A DNA stretch of 26,860 bases from an uncultured Pigmentiphaga sp. (GCA_937891425.1 CALAGD010000074.1:1-26860); one strand, 5' to 3'; numbered from the stretch's first letter, positions 15,063-23,021 are shown. Notes: generated by a model from the letters alone, not told the origin. A program made the numbers and translations.

Positions 15063-15068
15063 ATTATA
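15063..15068 (-). promoter_or_regulatory. -10 box of the dacC promoter
   Basis: On the minus strand 15068-15063 reads TATAAT, a perfect sigma-70 -10 box, with a poor -35 candidate TTCAGG 17 bases upstream. The predicted start near 15056 leaves a leader of about 37 bases. No clear ribosome-binding site precedes the dacC ATG. Confidence 0.5.
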
Positions 15069-15119
15069 GGCAGCGGCCACGGTCGCCTGAACCACGTGCC
15101 CCACGCATGCGCTCGGTCT

Positions 15120-15803
15120 TCAGGAGCGCCCTGGGTTGCGTGCGAACTGCGCCAGAAGATAGTTCTCCACGACCTGTTTCAGCTGTATCAGCTTGCCGTG
15201 GAAGAAGTGCGATGCACCGGGGATGACCACGACCGGCAGGCCTTGCGGGCGGGCCCAGTCGAGCACCTGCGCAAGGGTGATGGTGTCATCTTCTTCGCCA
15301 TGGATGACCAGGGTATCGGGTGGCACGGGCGCCACGTCGAATCGGCGCACGGCGGTGCCGACGAGGACAAGCCCGTCGGGCGCGGGCAGCTGGCTGGCTG
15401 CGCGCCGCTGGGCCACTCCGGCGGCCACGAAACTGCCAAATGAGAAGCCGGCCAGCACGAAGCGACGGGCGGCGATATCGGGAAAGCGTTGCGCGAATTG
15501 CTCGATGAGGCCGACCATGTCGTCGGTTTCTCCGCGGCCGTCGTCGTGGGTGCCTTGCGACAGCCCTACCCCGCGGAAGTCCGGCCGTACCGCGAGCATG
15601 CCCGCCTGGGTACAGGCACGCGAGAGCGTCGTCACCACCTTGTTGCCGCGGGCACCGCCGTGCAGCGGATGGGGATGCAGCAGCAGCGCCCATCCGTTGA
15701 TGTCATCGACGGATGCAGCCGTCTGCGGCCTGGGCCAATCGAGGGCGCAGTCGATGATGCCAGCGCCGCCTTCAAACTGGATCGTGTCGGGACGTTCGTG
15801 CAT
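15120..15803 (-). CDS. Alpha/beta hydrolase family protein
   Basis: 227 aa, cytoplasmic. The serine hydrolase fold is visible: oxyanion region LLLHPHPLHGGARGNKV near residues 40-56, nucleophile elbow GFSFGS with Ser121, an acid candidate in IHGEEDD (Asp172 or Asp173), and His199 in PGASHFFHG. The HPHPLHGG block and overall length resemble the small prokaryotic hydrolases related to YcjY and dienelactone hydrolase. The substrate is unknown. It lies 62 bases downstream of the ferredoxin gene and 100 bases upstream of dacC on the same strand. The start is weakly supported because no purine-rich site precedes it; the longer frame upstream lies over the ferredoxin gene in another phase. Confidence 0.85.
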   Translation of the reverse strand: MHERPDTIQFEGGAGIIDCALDWPRPQTAASVDDINGWALLLHPHPLHGGARGNKVVTTLSRACTQAGMLAVRPDFRGVGLSQGTHDDGRGETDDMVGLIEQFAQRFPDIAARRFVLAGFSFGSFVAAGVAQRRAASQLPAPDGLVLVGTAVRRFDVAPVPPDTLVIHGEEDDTITLAQVLDWARPQGLPVVVIPGASHFFHGKLIQLKQVVENYLLAQFARNPGRS

Positions 15804-15865
15804 GAGAGAAAGAATCCGGGTTTGGCTGGGAGTAAGCGGGTACGTGGAACGGGCGGTGTCCAGGT

Positions 15866-16180
15866 TCAGATGCGCAGGCGCGCGACGGGTTCCCCGCGCA
15901 CCAGGTGCGATTCGATGATTTCGTCGATGTCGTTCTTGTCGACGTAGGTGTACCAGACTTCCTCGGGGTACACGACGAGGACGGGGCCTTCTTCGCACCG
16001 GTCGAGGCAGCCAGCCTTGTTGATGCGCACCTTGCCGCGCCCGGCCAGCCCAAGTTCCTTGATGCGGCTCTTGGCGTACTGCTGCAGCTCTTCGGCGCCA
16101 CAGTTGGCGCAGCTGGGCCGGTCCGCCCCGGGCTCGCGCTGGTTGAGGCAAAAGAATACGTGATGACGGTAATAGCTCAC
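15866..16180 (-). CDS. Thioredoxin-like [2Fe-2S] ferredoxin
   Basis: 104 aa. Cysteines follow the C-x12-C ... C-x3-C pattern of the thioredoxin-fold ferredoxins (Shethna protein I type): Cys11, Cys24, Cys58 and Cys62 (FFCLNQREPG; GCLDRCEEGP), with an extra Cys27. It would carry one [2Fe-2S] cluster and act in cytoplasmic electron transfer; the partner is unknown. The GTG start at 16180 is chosen because AGGGGG lies six bases upstream and the protein then begins at the family's usual point (SYYRHHVFFC). It is first of a likely leftward unit with the alpha/beta hydrolase and diverges from ffs. Confidence 0.88.
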   Translation of the reverse strand: MSYYRHHVFFCLNQREPGADRPSCANCGAEELQQYAKSRIKELGLAGRGKVRINKAGCLDRCEEGPVLVVYPEEVWYTYVDKNDIDEIIESHLVRGEPVARLRI

Positions 16181-16296
16181 GAAAACCCCCTGATCTGCTG
16201 GTTCAGCATGAGATTGTAGTCCGCGCGGCCCGCTCCGACGCGCGCCGCACATGGAGGCCGTGCGGGGGCGGGCCAGCGCCGGTTGTCCGCTTGGGG

Positions 16297-16302
16297 TAAA
16301 AT
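16297..16302 (+). promoter_or_regulatory. -10 box of the ffs promoter
   Basis: TAAAAT, five of six matches to consensus, ends seven to eight bases before the predicted 5' end of the 4.5S RNA. No good -35 hexamer is present at 16-18 bases upstream, so strength may come from other elements. Confidence 0.5.
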
Positions 16303-16309
16303 GCTTTCC

Positions 16310-16404
16310 GGCGGGCCCCTCCGCATGTCGGAACGGTGAACCTGGTCAGGTCGGGAACGAAGCAGCCATAGCCGTCACCCGGCAGTGCCGGAGTAAGGCC
16401 CGCC
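16310..16404 (+). ncRNA. ffs: 4.5S RNA of the signal recognition particle (small bacterial SRP RNA)
   Basis: The hallmark SRP domain is present: GGTCAGGTCGGGAACGAAGC at 16344-16363 holds the GGAA tetraloop and the asymmetric internal loop, and is followed on the 3' side by AGCAG. The terminal stem closes GGCGGGC (16310-16316) with GCCCGCC (16398-16404), giving about 95 nucleotides, a normal size for the short form. It binds Ffh for cotranslational membrane targeting. Ends are inferred from pairing. Its position just upstream of dnaX is shared with several betaproteobacteria as I recall. No clear U-rich terminator follows; a seven-base inverted repeat (16454-16460 with 16489-16495) lies in the spacer. 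Confidence 0.93.
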
Positions 16405-16521
16405 TTGTACATCCATCGCCATCGCATCCCGCCACGCTCCCTCCTTCGCGTGAGTACGCCGGGCACTCGGACCCTTTCCTGCCAGTCTGGCGTACCCGCC
16501 CGTGACTTCCCCCGGTCCACG

Positions 16522-16549
16522 TTGTTTCAGAACCTACTTGCCCTAAAAT
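16522..16549 (+). promoter_or_regulatory. dnaX promoter candidate, possibly giving a leaderless mRNA
   Basis: TTGTTT (16522-16527) and TAAAAT (16544-16549) are 16 bases apart. The -10 box ends six bases before the dnaX ATG, so transcription would begin at or next to the A of the start codon. Consistent with this, no ribosome-binding sequence precedes the ATG. Confidence 0.45.
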
Positions 16550-16555
16550 GCGGTC

Positions 16556-18217
16556 ATGACCTATCTTGTGCTGGCTCGCAAATGGCGGCCGCGAACCTTC
16601 GATACCCTGGTTGGTCAGGAGCACGTCGTGCGCGCACTGACCACGGCGCTGACCACCCAGCGACTGCACCATGCCTGGCTGTTCACGGGCACGCGCGGCG
16701 TTGGCAAGACCACGCTTTCGCGCATTCTGGCGAAGGCGCTGAACTGTGAACAGGGCATCACGCCCAACCCCTGCGGCACGTGTGCCGCCTGTACCGGTAT
16801 CGAAGCCGACCGGTATGTCGACTATGTCGAGCTCGATGCCGCCTCGAATCGCGGTGTCGAGGAAATGACACGGCTGCTCGAGCAGGCGGTATACGCGCCT
16901 ACCGCCGGGCGCTTCAAGGTCTACATGATCGACGAAGTGCACATGCTCACCGGGCATGCGTTCAACGCCATGCTGAAAACGCTCGAAGAGCCGCCGCCGC
17001 ACGTCAAGTTCATTCTGGCTACGACCGATCCGCAGAAGATTCCCGTCACGGTGCTCTCGCGCTGCCTGCAATTCAACCTGAAGCAGATGCCGCCCGACAC
17101 CATTGCGAGTCATCTTGCACATATCCTCGAGGCCGAGCAGATTCCTGCCGAACCGGCAGCGCTGCGTCTTATCGGGGTTGCGGCACGCGGCTCCATGCGC
17201 GACGCGTTATCGCTCACCGACCAGGCCATTGCCTACAGCGGTGGGCAGATTACCGAAGACGCTGTGCGTGGGATGCTGGGAACGGTCGACCAGCGCTATC
17301 TGGTGCGAATGCTCGATGCTCTCGCGGCGGCTGACGGCGCCGCGCTGATCGATATCGCCAACGAGCTGGCGGAGCGCAGCCTGTCGTACAGCGAGGCATT
17401 GGGGGACCTGGCGCGGCTGCTTGCGCAAATTGGCATCGCCCAGCGGGTTCCCGGCCTGCCGGGAGACGAGACGCCACTCGCCGACGACATCCGGCGGCTG
17501 GCAAAGATGTTCTCGCCCGACGCCGTACAGCTGTTCTATTCGATCGCGTTGCATAGTCGTAACGAACTGGCTCTGGCGCCAGACGAGCATGCCGGTTTCG
17601 TCATGGCCGGCTTGCGCATGCTGGCGTTCACCAGCTCCGACCAGACTGCGACCCCCGTGCCCGGCGCGGCCAGCCTGCGGGGTGATCCGTCCAGCGCGCG
17701 TCCGGCCGTATCCCGCGCCCGGGCCGGTGGAGCGGCACCGGTGGATACTCCCCCCCCCGCGGCAATCCCGGCCAACGATGTCGCTCCCGCGGCGCCGGTT
17801 CCTCCGGTTGCCTTGCAGTCCATGCGCGCGGCCGACTGGCCCGGCGTCGTCATGCAACTGGGGCTCAGCGGCATTGCTGCCCAGTTGGCCGAATGCGCCG
17901 AGTGGGCGGGGGTAGAAAACGGCACGATCATATTGCGCGTGCCCTCGCGCAGCCTGGCAACCGGGGCGGCGCGCGAACGGCTCACCGCTGCGCTGTGCAA
18001 CTATTTTGGGCAGACGCTCAAGCTGGACCTCGACTTCGGTTCAACCGGCAATGCCACGGTCCAGGCCGTCAGGAAGGCCGAGCGTGAGGCCCTGCAGAAC
18101 CGTGCCGAGCAGGCCATAGCCAACGATCCGTTCGTACGGACCTTGCTGACCGAGTTCGGTGGCGAGGTCGTACCAGGCTCGGTGAAGCCGGTCACGGACG
18201 CCGACCGGAGTCGCTGA
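16556..18217 (+). CDS. dnaX: DNA polymerase III subunit gamma/tau
   Basis: 553 aa clamp-loader ATPase that loads the beta clamp and links the polymerase cores. N-terminal AAA+ domain: LARKWRPRTFDTLVGQEHVV, Walker A GTRGVGKT (45-52), zinc-binding cysteines Cys64, Cys73, Cys76 and Cys79, Walker B region YMIDEVHM (123-130), and sensor I SRC in VLSRCLQF. After about residue 365 comes a Pro/Ala-rich linker, then the tau-specific C-terminal domain (RAADWPGVVMQLGLSG; NDPFVRTLLTEFGGEVVPGS). The linker contains nine consecutive C bases but no E. coli-style A-rich slippery site. ybaB and recR follow, the classic recombination/replication cluster. There is no ribosome-binding site before the ATG, and a -10-like TAAAAT ends six bases upstream. 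Confidence 0.96.
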   Translation: MTYLVLARKWRPRTFDTLVGQEHVVRALTTALTTQRLHHAWLFTGTRGVGKTTLSRILAKALNCEQGITPNPCGTCAACTGIEADRYVDYVELDAASNRGVEEMTRLLEQAVYAPTAGRFKVYMIDEVHMLTGHAFNAMLKTLEEPPPHVKFILATTDPQKIPVTVLSRCLQFNLKQMPPDTIASHLAHILEAEQIPAEPAALRLIGVAARGSMRDALSLTDQAIAYSGGQITEDAVRGMLGTVDQRYLVRMLDALAAADGAALIDIANELAERSLSYSEALGDLARLLAQIGIAQRVPGLPGDETPLADDIRRLAKMFSPDAVQLFYSIALHSRNELALAPDEHAGFVMAGLRMLAFTSSDQTATPVPGAASLRGDPSSARPAVSRARAGGAAPVDTPPPAAIPANDVAPAAPVPPVALQSMRAADWPGVVMQLGLSGIAAQLAECAEWAGVENGTIILRVPSRSLATGAARERLTAALCNYFGQTLKLDLDFGSTGNATVQAVRKAEREALQNRAEQAIANDPFVRTLLTEFGGEVVPGSVKPVTDADRSR

Positions 18218-18287
18218 CGATGGGGCGCGGCCGGGCTACCATTCCGGTTTTGCGGACGATTGCAATTATTTCAATCGAAGGATTCAT

Positions 18288-18614
18288 ATGATGAAAGGAC
18301 AACTCGCCGGCTTGATGCGGCAGGCGCAGCAGATGCAGGAGAACGTCAAGAAGGCCCAGGAAGCCCTGGCCAACCTGATCGTCGAAGGTGCATCTGGAGG
18401 CGGGCTCGTCAAGGTGAGCATGTCGTGTCGGCACGACGTCAAGCGCGTACAGATCGACAAGTCGCTGCTGGAAGAAGACCAGGAAATGCTCGAAGACCTG
18501 GTGGCGGCAGCTGTCAATGACGCACTGCGCAAAGCGGAAGCTGCTGCCCAGGAGAAGATGGCCCAGGTCACGGCCGGCCTGCCGTTGCCCCCCGGCATGA
18601 AGCTGCCGTTCTGA
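18288..18614 (+). CDS. ybaB: YbaB/EbfC family nucleoid-associated protein
   Basis: 108 aa, typical length. It is a dimeric DNA-binding protein with a helical N-terminal part (QLAGLMRQAQQMQENVKKAQ) and a central GASGGGLVKVSMSCRHDVKRV strand region, ending in LPLPPGMKLPF. It sits between dnaX and recR, the conserved position for this family. Two adjacent ATG codons begin the frame and AAGG lies six bases before the first. It is followed by an A/T-rich stretch with eight T bases that may be a weak terminator, so recR may have its own promoter. Confidence 0.95.
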   Translation: MMKGQLAGLMRQAQQMQENVKKAQEALANLIVEGASGGGLVKVSMSCRHDVKRVQIDKSLLEEDQEMLEDLVAAAVNDALRKAEAAAQEKMAQVTAGLPLPPGMKLPF

Positions 18615-18638
18615 GCGCGGGTTCGACTGTTCGTTTGT

Positions 18639-18660
18639 CGCAACTTGCGTAATTTTTTTT
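18639..18660 (+). terminator. Weak intrinsic terminator-like element after ybaB
   Basis: A short stem CGCA-act-TGCG (18639-18649) is followed by TAA and eight consecutive T bases (18653-18660). The T-run is striking in this GC-rich sequence, but the four-base stem is weak, so partial termination before recR is the most that can be claimed. A TAAAAT box (18694-18699) downstream could restart transcription for recR. Confidence 0.4.
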
Positions 18661-18745
18661 CGCCGGGTGTCCTCCGGGCCTGCGGCGCCGCTGTAAAATT
18701 TTCGGTCGCTGCTCTTGCATCGGGTCGACACCTGGCAGTTCCAAA

Positions 18746-19348
18746 ATGGACGATTTTCACGATCCAGCGCCGCTGGCTGCGTTGATTGCTGCACTGCGAC
18801 GACTGCCTGGGGTTGGCGTAAAATCGGCGCGCCGCATGGCCTATCACCTGCTGCAGCACGATAGGCCGGGGGCTCAAATGATTTCGCAGGCACTGGCGAA
18901 TGCCGTCAGTCACCTGCGGCATTGTCGGCGCTGTAACACGTTTACCGAAGACGAGATCTGCAGTCTGTGTCTCAATCCGCGGCGCGATGCGACGCAACTG
19001 TGCGTGGTCGAGACACCCGCCGATCAGAACGTTATCGAAGCTAGCCACAGTTATCGGGGGCTGTATTTCGTGCTCATGGGCCGTCTGGCGCCCCTGTCCG
19101 GTATCGGGCCCGACGATCTCGGCTTCCGCCGAGTGCTCGAACGTGCAACCGACGGCATCGTCACCGAGGTGATACTCGCAACGAGTTTCACGGCCGAGGG
19201 TGACGTAACCGCCCATTATCTGAGCGAGGCTTTGCGTGAGCGGGGTCTGACCGTAACCCGCCTGGCTCGTGGCGTGCCTGCCGGGGGCGAGCTCGAGTAC
19301 GTCGATGCGAGCACGATTGCCTGGGCGTTGGCCGAGCGCAGGCCCTGA
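18746..19348 (+). CDS. recR: Recombination mediator RecR
   Basis: 200 aa, the normal family length. It works with RecO and RecF to load RecA on gapped DNA. Visible in order: helix-hairpin-helix RRLPGVGVKSARRMAYHLL (residues 18-36), C4 zinc finger Cys60, Cys63, Cys72 and Cys75, and a Toprim domain starting VVETPADQNVIEASHSYRGL and including LMGRLAPLSGIGPDDLG. The C-terminus LTVTRLARGVPAGGELEYVD is also conserved. Third gene of the dnaX-ybaB-recR cluster. No clear ribosome-binding site precedes the ATG. Confidence 0.96.
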   Translation: MDDFHDPAPLAALIAALRRLPGVGVKSARRMAYHLLQHDRPGAQMISQALANAVSHLRHCRRCNTFTEDEICSLCLNPRRDATQLCVVETPADQNVIEASHSYRGLYFVLMGRLAPLSGIGPDDLGFRRVLERATDGIVTEVILATSFTAEGDVTAHYLSEALRERGLTVTRLARGVPAGGELEYVDASTIAWALAERRP

Positions 19349-19390
19349 GCATCGGGTGGCGGCGATGATGTTTCCCTGGAGATTGATTCG

Positions 19391-19999
19391 ATGTTCACTG
19401 GCATTGTGGCCGCGGTAGGGCGAATTGCGCGGGTCGAACCCATAACCCAAGGCGAAGGCTCGGGAGTTCGGCTCTTCGTCGAAGCAGGATCACTCGACCT
19501 GAGCGATGTCCGGCCCGGTGATTCCATCGCCATTCAGGGCGCCTGCATGACGGTGGTCGAGCTGCAGGGGCAGCAGTTCACCGTCGATGTCTCCCGGGAA
19601 AGCCTCGATCGCACGGTCGGCCTGGATGCACCGGGCGATGTCAACCTCGAAAAAGCCCTGCGCATGGGCGATCATCTCGGCGGTCATCTGGTCACCGGCC
19701 ATGTCGATGGTACCGCAGAGGTCGTGAGCTTCGAACCGGTCGGTGAATCGCATCGCCTGGTCGTGCGCCTGCCCGACGATTTCGCGCGCTACTTCGCCTA
19801 CAAAGGATCCATAGCCATCGACGGCGTCAGCCTCACCGTGAATGCCGTGAGCGATACCCCCGCCGGATGCGAAGTAAGCATCAACTTGATTCCCCACACC
19901 ATTGCTGTGACCACTCTGAGTCGGCTCAAACCTGGCGTTCGCGTCAATTTCGAAGTCGACCTGATTGCACGCTATGTGCAACGCATGCTGGCACAGTAA
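19391..19999 (+). CDS. ribE: Riboflavin synthase alpha chain
   Basis: 202 aa; converts two molecules of 6,7-dimethyl-8-ribityllumazine into riboflavin. The start MFTGIVAAVG and two tandem lumazine-binding barrels are clear: RPGDSIAIQGACMTVV in the first half is echoed by YKGSIAIDGVSLTVN in the second, and the GDHLGGHLVTGHVDG linker block is intact. GGAGA lies eight bases before the ATG. It starts 42 bases after recR. The other rib genes are not in the window and I see no FMN riboswitch in that short gap, so it seems detached from the usual rib operon and probably depends on recR transcription or a cryptic local promoter. It is functionally connected to the flavin enzymes at 5-7 kb only in the general sense of flavin supply. 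Confidence 0.95.
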   Translation: MFTGIVAAVGRIARVEPITQGEGSGVRLFVEAGSLDLSDVRPGDSIAIQGACMTVVELQGQQFTVDVSRESLDRTVGLDAPGDVNLEKALRMGDHLGGHLVTGHVDGTAEVVSFEPVGESHRLVVRLPDDFARYFAYKGSIAIDGVSLTVNAVSDTPAGCEVSINLIPHTIAVTTLSRLKPGVRVNFEVDLIARYVQRMLAQ

Positions 20000-20043
20000 G
20001 TCCACTCCTCTAGTAATCAACTTAAACAGTAAAAGGAAAGCGC

Positions 20044-21387
20044 GTGCAATACGAGAGCCTTGAACAGTTCATGGACTACGTGCGCAGCCGCAATCCGGGT
20101 GAACCGGAGTTCCAGCAGGCCGTGTACGAAGTGATGCAGAGCCTCTGGCCATTTGTGCAACAGCACCCGCGCTACAGGGACGCGGCCTTGCTCGAGACCC
20201 TGGTCGAGCCGGATCGTGTCGTTCAGTTTCGCGTCACCTGGACCGACGATCACGGGCGTACCCGGATCAACCGCGGTTATCGGGTGCAACATAGCGCAGC
20301 CATTGGTCCTTACAAAGGCGGCATGCGCTTCCATCCGTCGGTGAACCGTTCGATCCTGAAATTCCTGGCTTTTGAACAGACCTTCAAGAACGCGCTTACC
20401 ACGTTGCCCCTGGGTGGCGGCAAGGGTGGGTCCGACTTCGACCCGAAGGGCAAGTCGGATGGCGAAATCCGGCGCTTCTGTCAGGCCCTGGTGCAAGAGC
20501 TGTTCCGTCATATCGGGCCCGATACCGACATCCCGGCCGGTGACATCGGCGTAGGCGCGCGTGAAGTGGGCTACATGGCCGGCACGTACAAACGTCTGAC
20601 GAACACCGCCAGCAGCGTTTTCACTGGCAAGGGCCTGTCGTTCGGTGGCAGCCTGATCCGTCCCGAGTCCACCGGCTATGGCCTGGTCTACTTCGCCGAG
20701 CACATGCTGCGCACCCGTGGCATGTCGTTCGAAGGCCAGCGCGTGTCGGTCTCAGGTTCGGGCAATGTGGCGCAGTACGCTATCGAGAAGCTCATGGCGC
20801 TCGGGGCCAAGGTCGTGACCTGCTCTGATTCGCAGGGTACGGTGGTCGATCCCGATGGCTTCACGCCGTCGAAGCTGGCGATGCTCATGGAGATGCGCAA
20901 TGTCCATGGCAAGCCCGTGCGCGAATACGCCGAGGCGCTCAAGCTGCAATATCTGCCGGGCAAGCGTCCGTGGTCGGTACCGGTCGACGTCGCACTGCCC
21001 TGCGCGACGCAGAATGAACTCGACGAGAACGATGCGCGCGAGCTGGTGAAGAACGGCGTCGTTTGCGTTGCGGAAGGTGCCAACATGCCGTGCACCATAG
21101 AGGCCACCGAAGTGTTCCTCAAGGCTGGCGTGCTGTTTGCCCCGGGCAAGGCCAGTAACGCGGGTGGTGTAGCCACCTCCGGCTTCGAGATGTCGCAGAA
21201 CTCGATGCGCCTGTCATGGACGCGCGAAGAAGTCGACAACCGTCTGCGTCTGGTCATGGGCAGCATCCACGATGCGTGCAAGCAGTACGGACGCATGGAG
21301 GATGGCTCGATCAACTACGTGAACGGGGCCAACATCGCCGGCTTCGTGAAAGTAGCCGACGCCTTGCTCGGACAAGGCTGGTGCTGA
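20044..21387 (+). CDS. gdhA: Glutamate dehydrogenase, hexameric NADP-type
   Basis: 447 aa, the same length as E. coli GdhA; makes glutamate from 2-oxoglutarate and ammonia. Substrate-domain motifs IGPYKGGMRFHPSVN and the catalytic lysine block LPLGGGKGGSDFDPKG (Lys127) are present, with DIPAGDIGVG following. The nucleotide fold carries SGSGNVAQYAIEKL. The absence of an acidic residue at the end of the second strand (VVTCSDSQG) agrees with NADP use, though this is not decisive. The GTG start is supported by AAGGAA six bases upstream. It links to trmL after ten bases. Ammonia assimilation fits with the nitrogen-releasing amidase operon, but the two are 11 kb apart and no shared operator was seen. 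Confidence 0.96.
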   Translation: MQYESLEQFMDYVRSRNPGEPEFQQAVYEVMQSLWPFVQQHPRYRDAALLETLVEPDRVVQFRVTWTDDHGRTRINRGYRVQHSAAIGPYKGGMRFHPSVNRSILKFLAFEQTFKNALTTLPLGGGKGGSDFDPKGKSDGEIRRFCQALVQELFRHIGPDTDIPAGDIGVGAREVGYMAGTYKRLTNTASSVFTGKGLSFGGSLIRPESTGYGLVYFAEHMLRTRGMSFEGQRVSVSGSGNVAQYAIEKLMALGAKVVTCSDSQGTVVDPDGFTPSKLAMLMEMRNVHGKPVREYAEALKLQYLPGKRPWSVPVDVALPCATQNELDENDARELVKNGVVCVAEGANMPCTIEATEVFLKAGVLFAPGKASNAGGVATSGFEMSQNSMRLSWTREEVDNRLRLVMGSIHDACKQYGRMEDGSINYVNGANIAGFVKVADALLGQGWC

Positions 21388-21397
21388 ACGCGTTGGC

Positions 21398-21868
21398 GTG
21401 ATCAACATCGTTCTGGTCGCACCCGAGATTCCGCCAAACACGGGCAATATCATCCGTCTGGCAGCGAATACAGGTGCACATCTGCATCTGGTAGAACCGC
21501 TGGGGTTCGAGCTCGACGACAGGCGCTTGCGTCGCGCCGGGCTCGACTACCACGAATGGGCACGCGTCCAGGTGCATGCGGGCTTCGACGAAGCGTTGGC
21601 CGCGTGTGCCACTTCGGTCGACCGCGTCTTCGCCTTCACCACGCGTGGTTCGCGGCCGTTCCATGAAGTGTGCTACCAGGCCGGCGATGTCCTGGTGTTT
21701 GGCAGTGAGACTGCAGGTCTCAGTGCCGAACTGCTCGAGCGGTTCCCGCCCGGGCAACGTTTGCGGCTGCCCATGCGGCCGCAGCAGCGCAGCCTGAACT
21801 TGTCGAATGCGGTGGCAGTCGCCGTGTTCGAGGCCTGGCGCCAGCTGGGTTACGAGGGCGGCATCTAG
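21398..21868 (+). CDS. trmL: tRNA (cytidine(34)-2'-O)-methyltransferase
   Basis: 156 aa SPOUT-class enzyme that methylates the ribose of wobble base 34 in leucine tRNAs using SAM. Motifs: APEIPPNTGNIIRLAANTGA (residues 8-27), HLVEPLGFELDDRRLRRAGL, FTTRGSRPF, the SAM-knot VFGSETAGLSAELLE, and RLPMRPQQRSLNLSNAVAVA. The GTG start at 21398 gives the usual N-terminus (INIVLVAPEIP). It sits ten bases after gdhA and probably shares its transcript. It converges on the Bug-type gene, with a hairpin between them. Confidence 0.95.
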   Translation: MINIVLVAPEIPPNTGNIIRLAANTGAHLHLVEPLGFELDDRRLRRAGLDYHEWARVQVHAGFDEALAACATSVDRVFAFTTRGSRPFHEVCYQAGDVLVFGSETAGLSAELLERFPPGQRLRLPMRPQQRSLNLSNAVAVAVFEAWRQLGYEGGI

Positions 21869-21905
21869 CCCGGTTACGGGCGGTTCTCAGGGTTTGATGC
21901 AAACA

Positions 21906-21925
21906 GCGGGCCACATGTAGCCCGC
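21906..21925. terminator. Hairpin between convergent trmL and Bug-type gene
   Basis: GCGGGC (21906-21911) pairs with GCCCGC (21920-21925) around CACATGTA, itself partly self-complementary. It lies between two convergent stops. Neither strand has a T-run directly after it, so termination may be Rho-assisted. Confidence 0.4.
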
Positions 21926-21990
21926 CGTGTTGCTTGCTGGCCGGTCACGATGCCGGCACGGAGGGGCCGGCGTCGCTCACCGTGACACGC

Positions 21991-22983
21991 TCAGTCGAGC
22001 GACAGGTTCAGCGCGTCGATCACGCCGGTCCAGCGTGCGGTTTCTTTCTCGATTTGTTCCTTCAATACGTCGGGCGACCCGCCGATGGGCGTGAAATACT
22101 GGCGCGCCATCAGGTCGCGCACCTTGTCGCTCTTGACGATGGTGTCGATCTCGCGGCTGAGGCGGTCGATGATGGGCTGTGGCGTACCCGCGGGCACCAG
22201 GACGGCTTGCCAGGAAATCGCCTCGAACCCGGGAAAGCCCTGTTCCGCAACCGTGGGTATGCCCGGCAGGTTTTCGTCCTGCTTGAGACTGCTGATGGCG
22301 AGCGCCTTGGCCTTGCCGGCATTCACCTGCGGCATGGCGATGGCGGGCACCATGAAGCTCGAATGGACGTCGCCGGCCACGATGGCGGTAATGATTTGCG
22401 GGAATCCCTGGTAGGGCACGTGCAGCAGTTCGATGCCCGCATCCTGGCGGAACATTTCCATGGCCAGATGGGAGGCGCTGCCCGGCCCGACCGAACCGTA
22501 GTTGAAGCGCTTCGGATCCGCCTTGGCAGTCTCGATGAATTCCTTCACCGAATTGACTCCGATGGAGGGGCTGACGACGAGCACGTTGGGGCTGGTCGCA
22601 ATCAGGCTGACTGGCGCGAGGTCCTTGGTCGGGTCGTAGCCGAGGGTTTTCTGATACAGACGCGGCGCGGTGACAAGCGGACCATTGATGGTAAAGAGGA
22701 GCGTGTAGCCATCAGGATTGGCCTGCGCAACCTGCCGTGTACCAATGTTTCCTCCAGCGCCCGGGCGGTTCTCGATCACGATGTTCTGGCCGAGTGCCTC
22801 TCCCAGGGGTTCGGCAATGGTGCGGGCGATGATGTCCGGCGAAGAACCGGGCGGGAACGGCACCACCATGGACAGCGGGCGTACGGGCCAGTTGTCGTCG
22901 GCATGCGATGCGGGAACCAGGGCGAGCGTGGTCGCAGCGGCAGCGGCTGCGAGCAGGGCGCGACGCGAAAGAGTTTTTCTCAT
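21991..22983 (-). CDS. Bug-family (tripartite tricarboxylate transporter) solute-binding protein
   Basis: 330 aa periplasmic binding protein of the Bug/TctC family, hugely expanded in Alcaligenaceae. The N-terminus MRKTLSRRALLAAAAAATTL with later ASHA is a signal peptide with a twin-arginine SRRALL, so Tat export is possible. Family motifs follow: WPVRPLSMVVPFPPGSSPDI, ENRPGAGGNIGTRQVAQANP, DGYTLL, YGSVGPGSASHLAMEMF, HVPYQGFPQIITAIVAGDV and FTPIGGSP. No TctA or TctB membrane genes are nearby, so it is an orphan receptor as most Bug genes are. The ligand is unknown, usually carboxylic acids or related small molecules. The start is set at the signal peptide; no strong ribosome-binding site is seen. 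It lies 122 bases downstream of gpsA. Confidence 0.93.
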   Translation of the reverse strand: MRKTLSRRALLAAAAAATTLALVPASHADDNWPVRPLSMVVPFPPGSSPDIIARTIAEPLGEALGQNIVIENRPGAGGNIGTRQVAQANPDGYTLLFTINGPLVTAPRLYQKTLGYDPTKDLAPVSLIATSPNVLVVSPSIGVNSVKEFIETAKADPKRFNYGSVGPGSASHLAMEMFRQDAGIELLHVPYQGFPQIITAIVAGDVHSSFMVPAIAMPQVNAGKAKALAISSLKQDENLPGIPTVAEQGFPGFEAISWQAVLVPAGTPQPIIDRLSREIDTIVKSDKVRDLMARQYFTPIGGSPDVLKEQIEKETARWTGVIDALNLSLD

Positions 22984-23021
22984 GATCGTCGTGGAGTGGT
23001 TGTTGAAGAGGGCCTTGCACC

